A stretch of 7,643 bases of DNA from Akkermansiaceae bacterium (GTDB lineage: Bacteria; Verrucomicrobiota; Verrucomicrobiia; Verrucomicrobiales; Akkermansiaceae). The notes below the pieces were generated by a model that was not told the origin of the DNA, did no database searches, and saw only the letters and a list, made by a program, of their open reading frames with translations. The translations under genes and the position numbers were made by a program. This document shows, one piece after another, positions 1 to 6,104 of the stretch (the first letter of the stretch is position 1; the number at the start of each line of letters is the position of its first letter). Location: contig JAQGPE010000161.1 in assembly GCA_028293225.1 (NCBI GenBank), forward strand, positions 1 to 7,643. Direction: 5' to 3'.

Positions 1-488
1 ACGGCTCCAGCGGCGTCACGGTGATTCACGAACTGCAGGTCTTCGGCTCGCCCTCTTCGTCCAGCCCGCCTTCCTATTCCACCTTGGCCGAAACCAATCA
101 CCTCTCGGGAGATGACGCCTTGCCGGAGGCCGACCCCAATCACAACGGCATCTCGAACCTGCTCGAATATGCCCTCGGTGGAAATCCCGTCGATCCCGCC
201 GCCGCCGTCGCCATCCTGCCGGCTTTCCAGGTAACCTCCGGCGAGTCCGGTTTCTCCTTCACCCGCTATCGGGACCGGACCGACATCGACCTGAGCGTCG
301 AAGCCAGCCTGGACCTCATCGCCTGGACCGAAATCGCCAGGAGCACCCGCGGAGGCGCTTTCACCACCAGCACCGCAGGCATATCGGTCATCGAGTCAGG
401 CTCCGGAAATGGAGTTCCCGTCCAGGTGAAGATCGCCGCCGTCCCGGCTGCTTCGTCCCGCTTCCTGCGCCTGAAGGTCATCCCTTGA
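1..488 (+). CDS. 3' end of a large, probably exported protein (discoidin-like domain end plus Ca-loop and C-terminal beta domain), partial
   Basis: The reading frame is open from position 3, so the gene starts before the window; the GTG at 21 is internal. About 161 residues are visible. The first segment (GVTVIHELQVFGSP) looks like the closing strand of an F5/8 type C (discoidin/carbohydrate-binding) fold. A Ser/Pro-rich linker follows. Next is DPNHNGISNLLE (132-167), which fits a 12-residue EF-hand-type calcium loop (Asp1, Asn3, Asn5, Gly6, Asn9, Glu12), and it runs into EYALGGNP. The remaining ~100 residues are beta-rich (VEASLDLIAWTEI) and end FLRLKVIP. From memory, this tail is common at the C terminus of large secreted proteins of Verrucomicrobiota and Planctomycetota. 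I see no PEP-CTERM, LPXTG or transmembrane anchor. The enzymatic or binding domain that would define the function lies outside the window, so substrate and role are unknown. Confidence 0.75.
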   Translation, partial: GSSGVTVIHELQVFGSPSSSSPPSYSTLAETNHLSGDDALPEADPNHNGISNLLEYALGGNPVDPAAAVAILPAFQVTSGESGFSFTRYRDRTDIDLSVEASLDLIAWTEIARSTRGGAFTTSTAGISVIESGSGNGVPVQVKIAAVPAASSRFLRLKVIP

Positions 489-489
489 A

Positions 490-536
490 AAAGGAAAGAG
501 CCCGGCCCTTCATCAAGCGCCGGGCTCTCCTCCTTT
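490..536. terminator. Bidirectional intrinsic terminator between convergent genes
   Basis: A perfect stem, GAGCCCGGC (498-506) with GCCGGGCTC (519-527), encloses a 12-nt loop. It is extended by A497-T528 and, after a small internal loop, by 490-495 pairing with 531-536 (AAAGGA-type against TCCTTT). The hairpin begins one base after the stop of the upstream gene and ends six bases before the stop codon of the minus-strand VOC gene. Read on the minus strand, it is followed by a T-rich tract (rc of 487-497); on the plus strand the tail is the shorter TTT at 534-536. Geometry and position fit one terminator serving both genes. Confidence 0.8.
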
Positions 537-542
537 CGGACG

Positions 543-1019
543 TTACTCTCCCTGGCAGCCTCCTTTGGCGGCTTCCAGGATCTCCTCGGGGGACAGATCC
601 TTGATGTGGGTCGCAATCGACCACTGATGGCCGAAGGGATCGTCGACCCGGCTGTAGCGATCTCCCCAGAACTGGTCGGCCGGTGGCATCACCTCCGTCG
701 CGCCCGCTTTCACCGCCTGGGCGAAGACCGCGTCCACATCGTCCACCATCAGGTGGATCGTCACCGGCGAACCGCCGATCGCCTTCGGTCCCAGACAATT
801 CCAATCGGGCATCTCATCGACCAGCATGACCAGCGAGTCGCCGATCCGTACGCTGGCGTGCATCAGCTTCCCGTTGGGTGCCGGCACGCGCATGAATTCC
901 ACCGCGCCGAAGGCTGCCTTGTAGAATTCGATCGCTTCCGCCGCGCCATCGCAGATCAGGTGCGGGGTCACGGTGTGCATGCCTTCGGGACGGGTCTTGT
1001 TTTCGTTGTTGGAGCTCAT
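543..1019 (-). CDS. VOC-family (glyoxalase/bleomycin-resistance fold) protein, PhnB-like subgroup
   Basis: A 158-aa protein from ATG at 1019. The frame also opens at a TTG at 1070, but residues PEGMHTVTPHL (11-21) fall just where this family normally begins (PxGxHTVTPYL), which supports the ATG. No clear Shine-Dalgarno precedes it. Diagnostic segments in order: DGAAEAIEFYKAAFGA (24-39), HASVRIGDS (54-62), DE (68-69), HLMVDDVD (89-96), FWGDRYSRVDDPFGHQW (117-133) and DLSPEEI (141-147). Together they cover the paired beta-alpha-beta-beta-beta modules of one VOC chain, which usually dimerises. The subgroup is cytoplasmic and usually annotated as PhnB-like or 'VOC family'; the substrate is not known, and neither methylglyoxal nor antibiotic binding can be claimed. 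It converges on the upstream gene and diverges from the yegP homologue, so it is probably monocistronic. Confidence 0.88.
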   Translation of the reverse strand: MSSNNENKTRPEGMHTVTPHLICDGAAEAIEFYKAAFGAVEFMRVPAPNGKLMHASVRIGDSLVMLVDEMPDWNCLGPKAIGGSPVTIHLMVDDVDAVFAQAVKAGATEVMPPADQFWGDRYSRVDDPFGHQWSIATHIKDLSPEEILEAAKGGCQGE

Positions 1020-1243
1020 TGGATGGTTGGTGGAGTGAAAGGGAATCCGTCTTTTTGACCGGATCTTCAAAACAACGACGAACGGCCGGACGCGATCAGG
1101 ACATCCAGGACGTAAATTTCAGATTTTTTCCAATCCCGGATGCCTGCATCCCTTCCGCCCGCCCGGCTCCTTCTCCGTCATCGCTCGCTCGCGTAGAGGA
1201 TGATCCTTGATTTCGCGCACTATCCATCTACTCTTCACAGGTT
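1020..1243. promoter_or_regulatory. Divergent intergenic region (VOC gene / yegP) that should hold both promoters
   Basis: This 224-bp spacer separates two divergent starts and so should contain a promoter for each. I cannot identify convincing -35/-10 pairs. The best plus-strand candidate is TTGATT (1207-1212) with TACTCT (1229-1234), 16-bp spacing, but it lies only 9 bp from the yegP ATG, so it would give an almost leaderless mRNA. The region includes AT-rich patches (around 1112-1130) and an inverted repeat listed separately. A 63-codon frame at 1019-1210 has no protein-like character. Confidence 0.4.
1138..1151. promoter_or_regulatory. Perfect inverted repeat GGATGC-CT-GCATCC, possible operator
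   Basis: Two exact 6-bp arms (1138-1143 and 1146-1151) are separated by two bases, centred about 99 bp upstream of the yegP start and about 125 bp upstream of the VOC start. A two-base spacer is too tight for a good RNA hairpin but suits a dimeric DNA-binding protein. No regulator gene is adjacent, and a 6-bp palindrome could occur by chance. Confidence 0.25.
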
Positions 1244-1585
1244 ATGGCTGGATACTACCAATTGAAGAAGGGCAACAGTGGCAAATACAGTTTCAATCTC
1301 GTCGCTGGCAACCACGAGGTGATCCTGGTCAGTGAAAGCTACGCCGCGAAATCCGGTGCGGAAGGAGGCATTGCCTCGGTCCAAAAGAACGGCTCCGATG
1401 CCGCCCATTTCGAAAAGCGCGTTTCGTCAAAGCAGCAGCCCTATTTTGTCCTCAAAGCGGGCAATGGCGCGATCATCGGCACCAGCGAAATGTATTCCGC
1501 CGACGCCGCCCGCGACAACGGCATCGAGTCCGTGAAGAAAAACTCTCCGGCCACCGAGATCAAAGATCTCACCGGCGAACCGTAG
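1244..1585 (+). CDS. yegP: YegP-type DUF1508 (UPF0339) protein with two tandem repeats
   Basis: A 113-aa protein built of two copies of the DUF1508 module: residues about 13-50 (KYSFNLVAGNHEVILVSE, then GIASVQKN) and 65-101 (PYFVLKAGNGAIIGTSE, then GIESVKKNS). Each has the hallmark F-x-L-x-A-x-N/G-x-x-I-x-x-(S)E-x-Y followed by a GI-SV-KN strand. The opening MAGYYQLKK and the total length match the 110-aa Escherichia coli YegP closely. The ATG at 1244 is chosen because the family begins there; a weak CAGG lies a few bases upstream. It is a small soluble protein whose biochemical role is not established. It is divergent from the VOC gene and followed by a long repeat-rich region, so it is likely transcribed alone. 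Confidence 0.9.
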   Translation: MAGYYQLKKGNSGKYSFNLVAGNHEVILVSESYAAKSGAEGGIASVQKNGSDAAHFEKRVSSKQQPYFVLKAGNGAIIGTSEMYSADAARDNGIESVKKNSPATEIKDLTGEP

Positions 1586-1614
1586 AGCCGATCCGCCCAA
1601 TGCTGTGCAGAGTG

Positions 1615-1795
1615 CTTGAGGCGTACCAGCCTCAGATAGGAAGCCCACGGCCTCCGGCCGCAAATTTTCGAACTTACTTTGGCCTGCGCCTCATGCTGGC
1701 CAAGTGGCTGACACGTCCCGTGGCTGCTCTGAAAATCCACGGCCCTCGGCCGCACTTCAAAGAGCGCCGCAGGTGCGAAATATGGCAGCCACGGG
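1615..1795. repeat. Nested inverted repeats with a duplicated CGGCC/GGCCG hairpin
   Basis: Elements seen directly: a stem TGAGGC (1617-1622)/GCCTCA (1629-1634); the near-identical 18-mers CCACGGCCTCCGGCCGCA (1645-1662) and CCACGGCCCTCGGCCGCA (1737-1754), in which the 5-bp stem is kept and only the three-base loop differs (TCC or CTC); ATTTTC (1664-1669) facing GAAAAT (1731-1736); and perfect 11-bp arms CCCGTGGCTGC (1717-1727)/GCAGCCACGGG (1785-1795). The first GC hairpin is followed by a short T run (1665-1668), so it could act as a weak terminator for yegP. The whole looks like a folded RNA or a non-autonomous repeat element; which one cannot be decided from a single copy. Confidence 0.5.
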
Positions 1796-1872
1796 CGCCC
1801 CCTCACGCCTCTAACTTCACCACCTCCCGAGGCGCCCGCTCCCCTCAGCGCGTCCGATTCTCCCTCCCTCCG

Positions 1873-1908
1873 GTCTAGCGTCTGACGTCTTCCAGTCTGA
1901 CGTCTCCC
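1873..1908. repeat. Degenerate heptamer array GTCTNNC, five units
   Basis: GTCT recurs at 1873, 1880, 1887, 1895 and 1902. The units read GTCTAGC, GTCTGAC, GTCTTCCA (one extra base), GTCTGAC and GTCTCCC. The spacing is exactly 7 bp apart from the single 8-bp unit. The core GTCTGACGTCT is present twice. Short arrays of this kind can arise by slippage or serve as clustered protein-binding sites; nothing here decides between these. Confidence 0.6.
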
Positions 1909-2036
1909 GCAGGGCCTCTTTGCGCTTCCCACAATGGCGCATTCACCCCTTTTGGCTCTCAATCCCTCGATGAGCCTCTTCTTCCGATTCAGTCCCGGCC
2001 AATCCCGCGCGCCCGCCTCACCCACCGCTCGTTTCG

Positions 2037-2192
2037 CAAAATCCCCTGGCAAACCTCACCCGGCGACCCTCGATCTCTCTCTGGGTGATTCTCGCGAACG
2101 ATCAAAAAGCCTGATAAACCTCACCCATCGCGTCCTCGATCCTCCTCCGGGTGACTCTCACGAGCCGGCAAAAATCCTGTCAAACCTCACCC
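2037..2192. repeat. Tandem ~65-bp repeat with conserved CAAAA-CCTG-AAACCTCACCC block
   Basis: AAACCTCACCC occurs exactly at 2051-2061, 2116-2126 and 2182-2192 (periods 65 and 66). Each copy is preceded by a conserved run of CAAAA, a few variable bases, CCTG and two bases, giving three blocks of 24-25 bp (2037-2061, 2103-2126, 2169-2192). The two intervening stretches (41 and 42 bp) are also related: both contain CCTCGAT and GGGTGA (2083-2088 and 2149-2154). TCACCC and GGGTGA are complementary, so units one and two can each form a hairpin. The third unit is cut short and replaced by AGACCG/CGGTCT. The array ends about 125 bp before the purL start. Confidence 0.65.
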
Positions 2193-2317
2193 AGACCGTC
2201 TGCCGGTCTTTGAAATAGAGCGACTCCGCCACGGAAATCCGCAATCGTCACTCACGCGCCTTGCCCTCCCCCCGTCGGCGGCTAGCATCCACCGCTCCCG
2301 AAGGCCATTTGCCCCAC

Positions 2318-5300
2318 ATGAACCGCATTTTCGTCGAGAAGAAGCCCGAATTCAACGCCGAGGCGCGCCACCTGCTGCACGATCTCCGCGAGTCCCTGGA
2401 CCTGCAGACCCTCACCGGCGTTCGCATCATCCAGCGCTACGATCTCGACGGCGTCTCAGACGAACAGTTCGACCAGGCCGTGAAGCTGGTCCTTTCCGAA
2501 CCCCAGGTCGACCGGGTGACCCGTGATCTCCCCACCGCCTCCGGCGAGCAGGCCTTCGCGGTGGAATACCTGCCCGGCCAGTTCGACCAGCGCGCCGACT
2601 CCGCCGCCCAGTGCGTCCAGATTCTTACCGGCCAGGAGCGCCCTCTCGTCTCCTCCGCCAAGGTGGTGGTGCTGACCGGCAACCTCTCCGCGGATGACGT
2701 CTCCCGGATCAAATCCTTCGTCATCAACGCCGTCGATTCCCACGAGGCCCGCCTCGATCTGCCGGAAACCCTGCAGACGAAAATCCCGGTCCCGGCCGAT
2801 GTCGCCACCCTGACCGGTTTCACCAGTCATCCGGCCGAAACGCTTGCAGCCCTCCGCAAGGAACTCGGCCTGGCCATGTCGGACGCCGACCTCGCCTTCT
2901 GCCAAACCTACTTCCGCGACGAGGAGCAGCGCGACCCGAGCCTTACCGAGGTGAAGATGCTCGACACCTACTGGTCCGACCACTGCCGCCACACCACTTT
3001 CCTGACCCGCATCGACGAGGTCACTTTCGATCCCGGCACGGAGCCGGTCCAGCGCGCCTGGCAGGCCTATCAGGCCACCCGCGACACGGTCTTCGGCCCG
3101 GATACGACCCGCCCCATCACCCTGATGGACATCGCCCTCATCGGCATGCGGGAGCTGAGGAAATCCGGTGAACTCGACAACCTGGAAGTCTCCGAGGAAG
3201 TCAACGCGGCTTCGATCGTCGTGCCGGTCGAAATCACCAGCGACGCCGGAACCACCGCCAGCGAGGAGTGGCTGGTGATGTTCAAAAACGAGACCCACAA
3301 TCACCCGACCGAGATCGAGCCCTTCGGCGGCGCCGCCACCTGCCTCGGCGGCTGCATCCGTGACCCGCTTTCTGGCCGTTCCTATGTCTACCAGGCCATG
3401 CGCGTGACCGGGGCAGGGGACCCGCTCCAGCCTTTCGCCGAGACCCTTCCCGGCAAGCTTCCCCAAAAGAAGATCTGCCAGGTCGCCGCCCACGGCTACT
3501 CGTCGTATGGCAACCAGATCGGCCTCGCCACCGGCCAGGTCGCGGAAATCTATCACCCCGGCTACGTCGCCAAGCGCCTGGAAATCGGCGCGGTCGTCGC
3601 CGCCGCACCTCGCTCGCAGGTCTTCCGCGGCAGCCCGTCGCCCGGCGATGTGATCCTGCTCATCGGCGGTCGCACCGGTCGCGATGGCGTCGGCGGCGCC
3701 ACCGGCTCCTCGAAGGAGCACACCGACACCGCCCTTGAAAACTCGGCGGAGGTCCAAAAGGGCGACGCCCCCACCGAGCGCAAGATCCAGCGCCTGTTCC
3801 GCAACCCGGAGCTGACGAAAAAGATCAAGATCTGCAACGACTTCGGCGCTGGCGGGGTGTCCGTCGCGATCGGCGAAATCGCCCCTTCGCTCGAGATCGA
3901 TCTCGATGCCGTGCCGAAGAAATACGAAGGCCTCGACGGCACGGAACTCGCGATTTCGGAGTCCCAGGAACGCATGGCCGTTTGCATCGATCCTGCCGAT
4001 GCCGCCTATTTCATCGCCGAGTCCGACAAGGAAAACCTGGAGTGCGTCCACGTCGCCGACGTCACCGACACCGGCCGCCTGCGCATGAAATGGCGTGGCA
4101 AAACCATCGTCGATCTCAGCCGCGCCTTCCTCGACACCAATGGCGTCCAGCAGACCGCGCAGATTCACGTCGCCGCTCCCCAAGGCTTCTTCCAGGCCAG
4201 CGTCACCAATCACCAGTCGCCCACCGCGCTGCTCTCGGATCTCAGCCATTGCTCGCAAAAGGGCCTCGGCGAACGCTTCGACTCTTCGGTCGGCGCAGGC
4301 ACCGTCCTGTGGCCGTTCGGTGGCAGGAACCAGCTGACCCCGCCCGACGCGATGGTCGCCAAGTTGCCCCTGCTGGAAGGCAATACCGATGCGTGCACCT
4401 ACATGAGCTGGGGCTTCAATCCCTACCTCTCCGCCTGGTCGCCCTTCCACGGTGCCGTCCACGCCATCACCGAGTCGGTCTGCAAGGCCGTCGCGGCTGG
4501 CGCCCGTCTCTCCGACATCCGCCTGACCCTTCAGGAATACTTCCCGAAGCTCGGCACCGATCCCTCCCGCTGGGGCCTGCCGTTCGCAGCCCTGCTCGGC
4601 GCTTTCCACGCCCAGCACAGCCTGCGTCTCGCCGCGATTGGCGGAAAGGACTCCATGTCCGGCTCGTTCAACGACCTGGACGTTCCGCCGACGCTGGTCT
4701 CCTTCGCGCTCGCACCCGGCCTCGCCACGCTGGCGATCTCTCCGGAGTTCAAGCGCGCCGGCAGTACGCTGTCCTTCGTGGAAGTGACCCGCGATGATGA
4801 CCAGCTCCCGGATTTCCCGCGCCTCATGGAGGTGGCGGAACTGCTCCATCAGCTCAACCGCGACGGACGAATCCTCTCGCTGCGCGCCCTCGGTTCCGGC
4901 GGCATCCTGCACGCCCTCGCGACCGGCGCCTTCGGCAACGGCATCGGCGCGGAAATCACTTCCGGCGTCGATCTCTATGCCGAACGCTACGTCTCTTTCC
5001 TGATCGAACACGAGGGCGGCCTGCCCGACGAACTCGGGGTCGAAACGCTCGGCCACACCATTGCCGAAGAGCAGCTCATCCTCTCCGGTGAAATCTTCGC
5101 GCTCGCCGACCTCCAGGCCGCCTGGACCGGCAAGCTGGAGCCGGTCTACCCGACCCGCCCGGACGTCGAGCCGCAGATGATCGAGGTCGCCGTTCCCACG
5201 ACGATTCCAGCCCCTGCCACTCGCAAGGCCGCAGCCTCCACCGCAAAGCCCCGCGTCTTCATCCCGGCCTTCCCGGGCACCAACAGCGAATACGACACCG

Positions 5301-6043
5301 CCAAAGCCTTCCGCGAGGCCGGTGCGATCCCGGAGATCAACGTCTTCCGCAACCTCAGCTCACGCCACATCGACGAGTCGCTGGAAGCCTTCGCCGCCAG
5401 CATCCGCCAGTCGCAGATCGTGGTCTTCCCGGGCGGCTTCAGCGCCGGGGACGAACCGGATGGCTCGGCCAAGTTCATCGCCACCGTCATCCGCAATCCT
5501 CGCGTCGCCGACGCCATCATGGATCTGGTCAAGAACCGCGACGGCCTGATCCTTGGTATCTGCAACGGCTTCCAGGCTCTCATCAAAACCGGCTTGGTGC
5601 CGTATGGCGAGATCCGCGATCCGGAGGCCGATGCCCCAACGCTGACCTTCAACGGCATCGGCCGCCACATGTCGGCCTACGTCACCACTCAGGTGACCAG
5701 CACCTTGTCGCCGTGGCTTTCGACCATGCAGACCGGCGATCTCCACACCGTGCCGATTTCCCACGGCGAAGGCCGCTTCCTCGCCAGCGCTGAAGTCATC
5801 GCGGACCTCGCCCGCAACGGTCAGATCACCACCCGCTACGTCGATCCCTCCGGCCAGCCGTCGATGGACATCGCCTACAACTCGAACAGCTCGGCCTGGG
5901 CGATCGAGGGCCTCACCAGCCCCTGCGGCCGGATCTTCGGCAAGATGGCCCATACGGAGCGCAGCGGCGTCAGCGTCGGCCGCAATATCCCCGGCGAGAA
6001 GCACCAGCCGCTCTTCAAGGCCGGCGTCAACTGGTTCGCCTGA
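2318..6043 (+). CDS. purL: Phosphoribosylformylglycinamidine synthase, single-chain long form (FGAM synthase, EC 6.3.5.3)
   Basis: Catalyses step 4 of de novo purine synthesis in the cytoplasm: FGAR + ATP + glutamine to FGAM. The 1241 aa resemble the Clostridium/Streptococcus long subtype (TIGR01857-like; the opening MNRIFVEKKPEF echoes it) rather than the ~1295-aa enterobacterial form. Domains by eye: PurS-like ~1-140; linker ~170-230 with WSDHCRH (219-225); first AIRS-like half with KNETHNHPTEIEPFGG (323-338), GGRTGRDGVGGATGSS (450-465) and NDFGAGG (507-513); second half with SWGFNPY (697-703) and GGKDSMSG (775-782); class I glutaminase ~977-1241 with Cys1082 (GICNGFQ), His1212 and Glu1214 (MAHTE). 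All key residues are present and no frameshift is seen. ATG at 2318 is preferred over an upstream start at 2261 because the family begins MxRIFVEKK; only a distant GAAGG (2300-2304) resembles a ribosome site. trpA follows after 61 bp and may be co-transcribed. Confidence 0.97.
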   Translation: MNRIFVEKKPEFNAEARHLLHDLRESLDLQTLTGVRIIQRYDLDGVSDEQFDQAVKLVLSEPQVDRVTRDLPTASGEQAFAVEYLPGQFDQRADSAAQCVQILTGQERPLVSSAKVVVLTGNLSADDVSRIKSFVINAVDSHEARLDLPETLQTKIPVPADVATLTGFTSHPAETLAALRKELGLAMSDADLAFCQTYFRDEEQRDPSLTEVKMLDTYWSDHCRHTTFLTRIDEVTFDPGTEPVQRAWQAYQATRDTVFGPDTTRPITLMDIALIGMRELRKSGELDNLEVSEEVNAASIVVPVEITSDAGTTASEEWLVMFKNETHNHPTEIEPFGGAATCLGGCIRDPLSGRSYVYQAMRVTGAGDPLQPFAETLPGKLPQKKICQVAAHGYSSYGNQIGLATGQVAEIYHPGYVAKRLEIGAVVAAAPRSQVFRGSPSPGDVILLIGGRTGRDGVGGATGSSKEHTDTALENSAEVQKGDAPTERKIQRLFRNPELTKKIKICNDFGAGGVSVAIGEIAPSLEIDLDAVPKKYEGLDGTELAISESQERMAVCIDPADAAYFIAESDKENLECVHVADVTDTGRLRMKWRGKTIVDLSRAFLDTNGVQQTAQIHVAAPQGFFQASVTNHQSPTALLSDLSHCSQKGLGERFDSSVGAGTVLWPFGGRNQLTPPDAMVAKLPLLEGNTDACTYMSWGFNPYLSAWSPFHGAVHAITESVCKAVAAGARLSDIRLTLQEYFPKLGTDPSRWGLPFAALLGAFHAQHSLRLAAIGGKDSMSGSFNDLDVPPTLVSFALAPGLATLAISPEFKRAGSTLSFVEVTRDDDQLPDFPRLMEVAELLHQLNRDGRILSLRALGSGGILHALATGAFGNGIGAEITSGVDLYAERYVSFLIEHEGGLPDELGVETLGHTIAEEQLILSGEIFALADLQAAWTGKLEPVYPTRPDVEPQMIEVAVPTTIPAPATRKAAASTAKPRVFIPAFPGTNSEYDTAKAFREAGAIPEINVFRNLSSRHIDESLEAFAASIRQSQIVVFPGGFSAGDEPDGSAKFIATVIRNPRVADAIMDLVKNRDGLILGICNGFQALIKTGLVPYGEIRDPEADAPTLTFNGIGRHMSAYVTTQVTSTLSPWLSTMQTGDLHTVPISHGEGRFLASAEVIADLARNGQITTRYVDPSGQPSMDIAYNSNSSAWAIEGLTSPCGRIFGKMAHTERSGVSVGRNIPGEKHQPLFKAGVNWFA

Positions 6044-6104
6044 TCGTCATTGCCTCACAGCGCCCTTGTCACCCAGCTCTTCAGCAGGAAATCTCCGCCC
6101 GCCC

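Larger units (their letters stand above)
1586..2317. other. 732-bp non-coding, repeat-rich region between yegP and purL
   Basis: I see no convincing gene here. Open frames at 1600-1878 and 1934-2218 (+) and 1441-2052 (-) have low-complexity, Pro/Arg/Ser-rich translations with no recognisable family and run across the repeats. The region carries nested inverted repeats (1615-1795), a heptamer array (1873-1908) and a tandem repeat (2037-2192), each listed separately. It ends with a small hairpin, AGACCG/CGGTCT (2193-2198 and 2204-2209). The purL promoter must lie here if purL is not read through from upstream. The only candidate I noted, TTGAAA (2210-2215) with GGAAAT (2233-2238), is poor. I found no known riboswitch or tRNA by eye. 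Confidence 0.6.

Noticed and set aside
606..1058. Plus-strand open frame (150 codons) opposite the VOC gene
   Set aside because: The minus strand carries a complete VOC protein; the plus frame is His/Arg-rich with no family features.
2037..2192. CRISPR array
   Set aside because: Only three imperfect blocks, the intervening stretches resemble each other instead of being unique, and no cas gene is present.
1600..2218. Small open frames at 1600-1878 and 1934-2218 as possible genes
   Set aside because: Pro/Arg/Ser-rich translations, no ribosome sites, and the frames run through inverted and tandem repeats; repeat structure explains the sequence better.
2210..2238. purL promoter TTGAAA-17-GGAAAT
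   Set aside because: The -10 element matches only half of the consensus and lacks the key second-position A; too weak to list as a promoter.
2261..2317. Upstream start extending PurL by 19 residues
   Set aside because: The extra residues (MPSPRRRLAST...) resemble no family N terminus, while MNRIFVEKK from 2318 does.
2456..5056. Very long minus-strand open frame (866 codons) opposite purL
   Set aside because: It lies wholly within a gene with all catalytic motifs. Its translation is Gly/Ala/Asp/Arg-rich with no family resemblance, and long antisense frames are expected in GC-rich coding DNA.
6066..6104. TTG start extending TrpA by 13 residues
   Set aside because: The family begins at MNRIDAAF; the added Ser/Pro-rich segment looks like translated spacer.
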